From Dipteris shenzhenensis (Eukaryota; Polypodiophyta; Polypodiopsida; Gleicheniales): 64,000 bases of DNA. The translations under genes and the position numbers were made by a program. Shown here piece after piece: positions 56,359 to 64,000 of the stretch (positions are counted from its first letter, which is position 1; every line of letters begins with the position of its first letter). The notes beneath the pieces are model-generated. The model searched no databases and was not told where the DNA came from. It was given only the letters and a program-made list of their open reading frames with translations. Where the stretch lies: the NCBI GenBank assembly GCA_047967505.1, contig CM106538.1. One strand, written 5' to 3'.

Positions 56359-59300
56359 ATGGCCCACCCCGCAAGACTGCGAATCCTACCGTTCAGCGAA
56401 AGCGAAAAGTTGGACGGCTCTTACTATCCTCTCTGGAAGTTCAAGATGAAGACCATCATAAGCGCATATGAGCTTTGGGACACTGCTACTGGGGTGGACG
56501 TGAGGCCGGTTCCGAGACCGAATCCAGCCAATGCAGGACAACAGATAGTACCAACTGCGGATGAGATTCTCACATGGACAAGAAGAAATGCAGATGCGAT
56601 GTATTCTATTGTCTGCAGTGTTAGTGATTCCATCATGGCATTAATTCAATAGGTCACCATAGCGGAGGAGGCATGGACGGTCTTGAAAAATCAGTACGAG
56701 ACCAGGAATCAGACGTAGATTCAGAATCTGGAGACTCAACTCGCGAATGAAAAGTTGTCTGAGTCTGAAGCAGCAGAGAAGTTCATCACCAGGGTGAAGA
56801 ATCTGCGCGATCAGATGACTGCGATTTGCATCACCATCACCAGCGAGAATCTAGCACGAAGGTGCATATGGATTCTCCCACCAAAGTACGACGGTCTTGT
56901 TACGGCGCTGAATACACAGAACAGAAATCTGCCCCTCAACTTTGAGGATTTCAGCGCGATGCTTCTGGAGGAGGAGATGCATCAAAAGACGAGGACTGGA
57001 GAAGATTCGGCTTTTTGGACCGGATCAAAGAAAGGTAAGGGTAAGGACTCTGGTAACCCATCTTCTGATGATAAAAAGAGAAAGAAGAAGATCAAGTGCT
57101 TCTATTGCAACAAGGCAGGGCACAAGCAGAATGAGTGCTGCAAGAAGATTGCAGATGAGAAGAACGGAGTGAAGAAAGAGTCCAGCAACAGCACGCATGC
57201 AGTACCCATAGAGCTATTCATCGCAATTGAGGAGATTTGCATAGAGGCAGTTCATGTACCTGCAGATGAACCTTGGATCATTGAAAGTGGTGCATCGCAC
57301 CACATGACCAGTCGGAAGGATTGGTATACCTCTCTACAACCGGTAGGGAATGACATCATGGTAGCAGTCGGCAATGATGCAAAATGTCTAGCAAAAGGAA
57401 AAGGTATGATTGCTCTCAAGTCAGATGGAGTTGTAAAACAGTTGTCCGATGTTCTTTATGTCCTAGATATCAAGAGGAACTTGTTGTCCGTTTCTGTGAT
57501 CACGGATCGGGACCTCAAAGTTCAATTCGATAAGAATGGTGCACAGATCCTGGATCTTCAAGGAAAGGTCGTTGGTAAAGGTACACGGCGCAACAACATT
57601 TACGAACTCTCAGCTTTCAGTGCTCGAGCGGATGTGAAGAACACTAAGCTATGGCATGAGAGGTTTGGTCATCTAAACCTTAGTTCTTTGAAGGAGATGC
57701 ATAAAAGTGGAATGATTACAGACCTACTAGAAATTTCAGATCTACCCGATGTATGTGAAGCTTGCATGATGGGCAAGCAACATCGGCAGCCCTTTCCTAA
57801 AGAGGCCAGCAGAGCAAAGGGTCCTCTAGAGCTTGTTCACACGGACCTATGTGGAAAGATGGAGATGGAAGCTTTGGGTGGTTCCTTCTACTTCATGACA
57901 CTGATCGACGACTAAATAGAAGGATATGGATATACTTCCTGAAGACGAAAGACGAGGCTTTCAGTAGGTTCAAGGAATGGCATGTAATGGTCGAGAAAGA
58001 ATCGGGGAGGAAAGTAAAGAAGCTGAGATCAGACAGAGATGGAGAGTTCACATCGACTGAATTCGAAAGTTCACAGAATCAAGAGGCAGAAACCCCCGCC
58101 ACATACATCATAGCAAAATGGACTAGTAGAACGCAAGATGTTCGTCATCTGCGAAATGGGCTGAAGTATGATGAAAGGGAAAGATTTGCCAAAGACATTC
58201 TGGGCTAAAGCATGTAACACTGTAGTTTACATCCTCAATCGTAGCTACACGAAGGCTGTGAATGGGATGACTCCACTGCAAGCCTTTTCTGGTAAGAAAC
58301 CTTTAGCTGCGCATTTCAGAGTTTTTGGATGTGACTGTTTTGTGCATGTCCCTGATGCTACCAGGACCAAATGGGAACCGAAGAGTCAGAAGTGTATTTT
58401 CTTGGGCTACAGTGAAGAGGCGAAGGGTTACCGTCTCTATAACCCTGTTACCAAGAAGGTAATTGTAAGTCACGATGTGGTGGTCTCAGAAAAACCACAT
58501 CAATTGGAGGAGGATGCTTCCTTCCCAAACAACCAAGACCAGGATATCCATCCAGTACTGCCACCAACAGCAGACCAAACTCCCCCAACGGTGCTTGGGA
58601 GGATTCAAGACAAAGAAGATGAAGAAGAGCCTGCAGAACCACAATGGCAACGGCCATTCCCGAAGTGGGTAAAGCAGCTTTTGGGCGGCAGAGAACCTCC
58701 AGCAATTGAGGAGGAACCATCCGAACACCATCGGTCCAAGAGATTAGAGGAGCAAAGAAGGGCGCAGGAACACTTGGTCAACTATGCTTTGATGACAGAA
58801 GTGATCCGTGCTGATGAACCCAAGTGTCTTGAAGAGGCACAAGGCGATGATAGGTGGATGGAGGCTATGCAGTCGGAGTATGGCTGCATAATGAAGAACA
58901 ACACTTGGGACCTTGTCGATCGACCACCAAAGCGCAAGGTAATCGGAACCAAGTGGGTGTACAAGATCAAGTACAAGTCCGACGGCACGTTGGATAAGTA
59001 CAAGGCTCGGCTCGTGGCAAAAGGATTTGCACAGGTACATGGTTTTGATTATCAAGATACTTTTGCTCCCACAGCTCGACTAACCACAATTCGTAGTGTT
59101 TTAGCTTTAGCTGCCCAGGGAAGTTGGCCCGTGTTTCAGATGGATGTGAAATCCGCCTTTCTGAATGGAGATCTCAAGGAGGAGGTATACATGGAACAAC
59201 CACCAAGTTTTGAGATCCCTGGTTCAGAAGGTAAAGTCTGCAAACTAAAGAAGGCACTTTACGGGCTGAAACAGGCCCCACGAGCATGGTACCAGCGAAT

Positions 59301-59798
59301 TGATGCCTTCTTTCTGCAAAATGGGTTCAGGAGGAGCCCATCTGATGCAAATTTGTATATCTTCAAAGAAGGAGGCAGGTGTATGATCGTGGTCCTTTAT
59401 GTGGACGACCTTGTCATAATAGGGAACCATGAAGAGAAGATCTCGCAGACAAAGCATTTGCTAGCAAGAGAGTTTGAAATGACAGACCTCGGACTGATGC
59501 ATTTCTGTTTGGGGATTGAAGTTTGGCAGGAGCCGAAACAGATCTTCATTTCATAGCTGAAATATGCTGGAGAGATACTGAAAGCATTTGGCATGGCTGA
59601 GTGCAAAATAGTTGGTACCCCTATGGAGGTTGACGCGAAGCTCTCAAACGAGGATTCATCACCACTTGTGGACGAAGCGAAGTACAGAAGGCTTGTGGGC
59701 AGCTTGATCTACCTGTGCAACACACGGCCGGACATCAGCTTTGCGACTGGTGTACTAAGCAAGTTTTCCAATAAGCCCTGGGAGAACCCTTTGAGATA
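56359..59798 (+). pseudogene. copia element 3 gag-pol, broken
   Basis: Gag starts at ATG 56,359 (MAHPARLRILPFSESEKLDG). A TAG at 56,650 and another near 56,717 break it. The zinc knuckle is CFYCNKAGHKQNEC (near 57,100). The protease motif DSGAS is ESGAS, a loss of the catalytic Asp. Integrase text (HTDLCGKM, RSDRDGEF) is broken by frameshifts near 57,912, 58,070 and 58,190. From 58,168 a long frame runs through YILNRSYTKAVNGMTP, KWVYKIKYKSDGTLDKYKAR, FQMDVKSAFLNGDL and LYVDDLVIIG (reverse transcriptase active site, near 59,400) to a CAG-to-TAG type stop at 59,554. The tail SLIYLCNTRPDISFATGVLS ends at 59,798. Elements of this kind copy themselves through RNA in virus-like particles; this copy cannot. 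Confidence 0.9.
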
Positions 59799-60089
59799 AC
59801 CGCTCTTCAAATTGAATGATGGTATGCCATTCAAAGAGACATTTTGCGTTAAAGAGAGGCAAAAAGAATCGTTGGTGTAAATGCTAGAATGGTTCCAAGA
59901 TGGTGGCCCTTTAATACCATTAGTCTAGAAGAAAAGTGGGAGAGAAATGGTTGGTGGATGGTCCACCCTTAACAAACTCTCCTTGATGACTATTTAACTA
60001 TATTTAGTAGAGAAGAGACTAAGTCTTAGAGCAAAAGATTCATAAGGGTATGTAAAGGCCGTTGCACCAATCTAGCCAAATGTAATATG
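59799..60089. other. Junction sequence right of copia element 3
   Basis: No gene recognised. TGGTGGATGGTCCACC near 59,964 is a small hairpin-capable motif. Confidence 0.4.
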
Positions 60090-60520
60090 TTGCTCTTCCT
60101 ATCATAATGACTCATGGTTAAGGTCCACCTTAGACATTGGATTGGGACTGAATTTAATGCCTTCTGCAGACATCTTGGAATAAAGAGAATTCATTTATAG
60201 ATACACTCCCAAAGCACAATGGAATTGCAAAAGGAAAGAATATATTGATTATAAGATATCTAGATGCATGATGGACAAAAAGAAAGTACTCTTCCTTATT
60301 GGGGTAAAGCATGTGCCAGTGGAGCTTATTCAATGAGAAGAGAAGTCCTATAGCATTCTTATAAAATATAGAGGAGAAGAATGAGTAAAGCCTTCAATAA
60401 ATCATTTGAGAGTGTTTGGCTCTCATGCCTATGTACATGTTCAAAGCTGTACTTTGTAGCAAATCAAATGTAAATAAGTCAAATGCATTTTCAAAGGTTC
60501 TTAAGAAATTTGTCTTTCCT
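60090..60520 (+). pseudogene. Very old copia integrase fragment
   Basis: Across frames: EFNAFCRHLGIKRIH, then a phrase resembling ...NGIAKRKN, then WGKACASGAYS and SFESVWLSCLC(T)C, in the order of a copia integrase (GTEF...GI.R......QNG..ER.N...WAEA...A.Y..N). Many stops. It lies in the same orientation as element 3 but is far more decayed, so it is unrelated to that copy's missing end. Confidence 0.6.
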
Positions 60521-61062
60521 TATCTTTGTACACTTCGGTAGTTCCTCCTCGTTAGAGCACTTCCTTGTGCCAACGTTGGAACTAGGGAGGACGTTGGATG
60601 GGCAAATGACACTTCAAGGGAATCGCTTCCTTGTGTGTCCTAGATTCAGAGCTAGCACAATGATACTACCAACTGCACTGGCTACCAGCAACAAATAGCG
60701 TTCAAGTTCAATGAAAGCACCTAGCGGTTGATTAGAGTGCTTCCCCGTGAGTGCTAGCAACATTGAGTGAGCATCAAGAAGGAAAAATTTGGAAAGAAAT
60801 CCCTGCTAGTCTAGCATTGCACTGCCAGGCTAGAGTTGCAGATTATCAGGATTTTGGCTCAGCATTGAGTTGCTGAAACATGCGTCAGAGTTTTCACCAA
60901 TGAACATCTAGGAGAGAGTCTTTGTAACCAATGAAGAATCTGAAGCACAAGGATGTACTTGATTGCTCTATTTATTGCCAAGCCCTGGCATTCCAACGCA
61001 GGGACGTAAAAAGGCTAGGATCTATCGGCCATCCCCACTAACTAGAGCGTGGGAGGGTATTC

Positions 61063-61452
61063 TTAGAGGGCATTCCCGCGTGGGCATTAGTGTCAGGGAA
61101 TGCCCGTAATGGGCGGATATGCTCCAGGAATGCAACGTTCCCACCATCCATGCCATGCCAAATTCAAGCGTTAATCCGCCCCGCTGGAGACGAAAATTGT
61201 GGCTCTCCAACCGGGCATTTCGGTGCCCGCTGGCTGGCAACTTGTTACATCCGGTCCCCTTGATGGGAGTCTAGAGAAGGCTGGTTGACCGGTTGGGAGA
61301 AGGAGGATTGCAGGTTGCCTCTGTCAGAGGCTGGAGATGTGGTGCCAGTGGAGACATGCAGGAAGAGGGCGAGCAGAAATGCCCCCTAGCATTGAGATGT
61401 CCGTCGAGCGGGCATTACCTGGCGTTGAGGCCATCGCGGGAATGCCCTCTTA
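61063..61452. repeat. Inverted repeat with GGGCATTCCCGCG arms
   Basis: TTAGAGGGCATTCCCGCG (61,063-61,080) is the exact reverse complement of 61,435-61,452. Outside a few gaps the pairing continues inward for about 40 bp (GGGCATTAG.. / ..GGGCATTACC). About 0.35 kb of GC-richer sequence lies between. It looks like a foldback or MITE-like unit. No target duplication is clear. Confidence 0.65.
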
Positions 61453-63400
61453 GCAAGTCGAGCAGCGGAATGCTAGGCTGGAATTCTGAAAAATCCAAGC
61501 GAGTAGTCCAATGCTAGGGAAAGTGGAGAGCTTAGTAGTTTTGAGCCATGGGGCTTCGAAATCTCCTTACCACGGGTGCGCCACTGATTGGCATGGGAAG
61601 CCCTCTTGAGTCTTAATAAATCTAACACACATTTTCGTCATTGTTCGCTACGCATAAAAGAGTGTCTCAGCATGTGATTGTTTAGGAACCGCCAGGTACG
61701 AACGGTTGGGGAGCCCGGAAAAAGCCTACGAATTTATAAAACGAGCAAAGCTTTGCAGGTACACATTTGGGCGGAAAGCGGACCGGCCGCAGAAGTGCTA
61801 ACTTAGAAGCGGATTGAAGTGCAGAGGATAAGGACGGGGACGAAAAGTAGCTGCGTTCTGATTGAATGACAGTGAAGACTCGGCAAACCCAACAGAGATC
61901 TTGGAAGAGCGAGTAAAAAGAGGGGGATAGATTGTCTTTTGAGAGTCCTCAAAAGAGGGCATTGAATAGCTGTAAAATCATGGATGGGCGGAAGAGCAAT
62001 TGGGTGTTTGTGAGTGGAGGTTGAGTGGACGAAGTGACAGGAGGGGCACTGGCGCAGCAGCATCAAATGGAGCAAATTGCAATGCTTCTTTTGCGTGGTG
62101 TGTTTCAGAGGCAATGAGAGCTGAGGCCCATGTGCCATTGCTGTTTTTCACCGTACGTTGATCCAAAGCCAAACTGACTGAGTGGAAGTTCAAGGAAGAA
62201 CGCCGATGAGCATGTGCGTTGTGGGAAGCAAGGCCTGCCTGCCGCCTATCACCTCAACAAAAACAAGTCAGCCATGAATGGGGAGTCTGAGACTCTGAGA
62301 GAGAGGGCCGTGCTTCTTCGTGTGTGTTGGGCTGTGGAACGAATGACAAGAAGGCCAGCTGAAAGTTGATGATTGTTTTGTGCTCATCATCTATTGAACG
62401 TTTATTTGTCTGTTTGTTTTTGGCTGAACGTTTATTTGTATGTTTGTTTTTGGCCTGCCACAGGCGAGGGCTCTTCAAAGCGAAAAATCATTTTATTAGT
62501 TTTATTTTGTAAATACTGTTTTCTTTTCCTCATTTGTATTTCAAGGCCCTCTCTCTCTCTCTCGCTCTCAAGTTTCTCCCCACCCTCGATCTCCATGCCC
62601 ACATTATCGCAATGCAGGCAAGAAGCTACACCCTTGCTCCTCCATCGCTTCCAACTCCTTTTGGGAAAGCCTATGAATGACAAAAGTCAGTCAACTTGTT
62701 TCTTCAATTAAGTTGGAGACTGAGCCGCATGGGTGATGTGCAAAGACTCAATAAGCATATATGAGCTATGCAAGGATGTGATGTCATACCTCCATCATCA
62801 AAAGACTAAGGAAGATTGTACCTACCCTTTTGTCTACCCCACTTTAGGTGCCTGTTAGGCCTGTTTCCACCCACCTATGGCACTGAGGGTTGTCACTTCT
62901 ACCCTGGCTATGGGGTTGCCCAACCGCCACCCACCTTCCCGTTTATGCGCTATGTTTCAAAAAAATGGCAGGTGGGGAGAGCAGATTGGGTGATTGGGTG
63001 GATGCCCTGCCTGAGGCTGGAGGTTCACCTTTCGCTGCAAGTGGCACTCTGACAGCCCATAGGATCATAGGAAATCTGCTGGATTCATACCACCACCGAC
63101 GGCTCCCTGCGCCCACTCCTCTTGGCACTTGGGAATTGTCCAAATGGGTTGTCCCGCATTCAAATGGGCCATTTGCCCCTGCGTGGAAACGAGAACTTAG
63201 CAAAAGCCAATGTAGGCCATGGGCTAGATGTGTCCCTTGTAGATGGCCACATGTGTGTGAGTGCAGAAAGAGAACGACCACAAAAGATTTATTTATTTAT
63301 TAAGCCTACCCTACAAACACTCTCAAAGATAAGATGCAAACCATCTCCATTTAAAGTTCACACCTCCCATGTGAATAGAATATTTTGACATTTGAAAGGA
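61453..63400. other. Unassigned, moderate-GC region
   Basis: Higher GC than the flanks. A 30-bp tandem repeat (62,395-62,424 and 62,425-62,454; TGAACGTTTATTTGT...) and a CT microsatellite (about 62,549-62,572) are present. An open frame of 137 codons at 62,890-63,303 has no recognisable domain and only ordinary composition, so I do not call it. Confidence 0.4.
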
Positions 63401-63489
63401 AATCAACTGTCGAGATTAGTTGCCTTGCTAATCGAGATTAGAGGCCTTACTAAAACGAAAAGTCTCAAGTCACTCATTGTGACGATTTC

Positions 63490-63955
63490 ATCACACAATA
63501 CTTATGCAATCACGGCTCAATGATCGTCTTGCCAAAATGCAAAGTTACTTCGTAGTGGAATGAGATGCATATCTTCTGGGAGTGTTTGATGGTTAGGGAT
63601 GCCTAGTGGAAAGTAAGCAACTGGCTCGAAGTTTTCTCTGTTTTTATTAGACCGAATTGGAAGTTGGCTCTACTGGGTGATGGAGGGAAACTCAATAATG
63701 TACTTTATGGAATCTTGCAGCTTACCAGGGCTCTCATTATGCTCCATATATCAATGCTAAAAAATCATGACCATGACAGTCAAGTATTTTGCTAAAAAGC
63801 ATGAAATGCTTTGTCAACTGTCGGTCGTTATTGGCCCCATTGAGACTTTCTGTTGTTGCCTTCCTGTCTCAGGAGGTTGTTCTCTTTAATTTTTTGTATA
63901 CTCAAATTTTCCTGTCTTAATATAGTTTCCCCCTCTTTTTATCATGAAAAAAAGG
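63490..63955 (+). pseudogene. LINE (non-LTR retrotransposon) 3' remnant
   Basis: Across frames the + strand reads LPKCKVT, then EMHIFWECLMVRDA.WKVSNW and LLGDGGKLNNVLYGILQLTR. This fits the C..C......E...H.F..C zinc-knuckle-like module (zf-RVT) that closes plant LINE reverse-transcriptase proteins. It is followed by an AT-rich 3' region and a short A-run (63,944-63,952). The body of the element is absent, as is usual for 5'-truncated LINE copies. Confidence 0.5.
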
Positions 63956-64000
63956 TGTGGACTTTGGATGAGTCCTAGCTATCGTCATGCACTTACATAA

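Larger units (their letters stand above)
55553..59798 (+). mobile_element. copia element 3, 3'-truncated
   Basis: A 5' LTR, primer site and gag-pol in one orientation. The element stops at about 59,798 in the RNase H region, with no polypurine tract or 3' LTR. The fragment at 20,982-22,149 is the same family. Confidence 0.85.

Noticed and set aside
62890-63303. 137-codon plus-strand frame
   Set aside because: No domain, overlapping frames of similar length on both strands, and no promoter or splice context.

Overview
Organism and character. This is repeat-rich nuclear DNA of a land plant or close relative. It shows spliceosomal introns with GT..AG borders, CCCTAAA plant-type telomere-like repeats, several Ty1/copia retrotransposons with tRNA-iMet primer sites, Ty3/gypsy and LINE remnants, and a 313-bp 18S rRNA fragment. 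The 18S text (for example GATGAATTCAACGAG) looks more like seed-free plants or charophytes than seed plants. That is an impression from memory, not a search. I see no ordinary host gene that I can name.

Region 1 (1-19,713): a nested large DNA transposon. The main object is an 18,725-bp element at 816-19,540 with 26-bp perfect terminal inverted repeats. It is flanked by the 4-bp direct repeat AACA, and the uninterrupted target sequence survives in a neighbouring repeat unit. It carries a minus-strand gene for a DUF7869-like (RNase H/DDE-like) putative transposase. It also carries a plus-strand, at least 8-exon gene of about 1716 codons with two Ulp1-type (C48) protease domains and a possible dead DNA-methyltransferase-like domain. 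A third, small gene encodes a 144-aa charged, coiled-coil-like protein. Between the two large genes lie about 0.95 kb of degenerate telomere repeats, 0.9 kb of G-rich repeats and 2.2 kb of purine-rich repeats studded with GC palindromes. Much of this probably sits in a 4.3-kb leader intron. The element landed inside the 48-bp (16-codon) repeat region of an older relative of its own transposase gene.

Region 2 (19,714-23,566): a patchwork. An 18S rRNA 3' fragment is joined to a copia fragment, which is itself split by a 941-bp foldback element (20,041-20,981). After this comes a third, defective DUF7869-like transposase fragment on the minus strand.

Region 3 (23,567-36,319): a palindromic satellite. 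Units are built around a perfect 26-bp palindrome (GGAGAATGGCACTAGTGCC...). They start as about 80-bp units, then become a 465-bp higher-order tandem array of about ten copies. A decayed, 5'-truncated copia element (25.27-29.26 kb) interrupts the satellite.

Region 4 (36,320-42,948): a copia element with a 171-bp 5' LTR and primer site and a nearly complete but broken gag-pol. Its RNase H end is duplicated in tandem, with a foreign GC-rich insert in the second copy.

Region 5 (42.95-64 kb): mostly AT-rich sequence without recognisable genes. It contains copia, gypsy and LINE relics, short hairpins, and a second, larger copia element (55,553-59,798) with a 732-bp 5' LTR that is truncated at its 3' end. 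The fragment in region 2 belongs to this same family.

The only genes that look fairly intact are the three inside the 18.7-kb element. They probably form one mobile system: a DNA-cutting/joining protein, a SUMO/ubiquitin-like protease, and an accessory coiled-coil protein.
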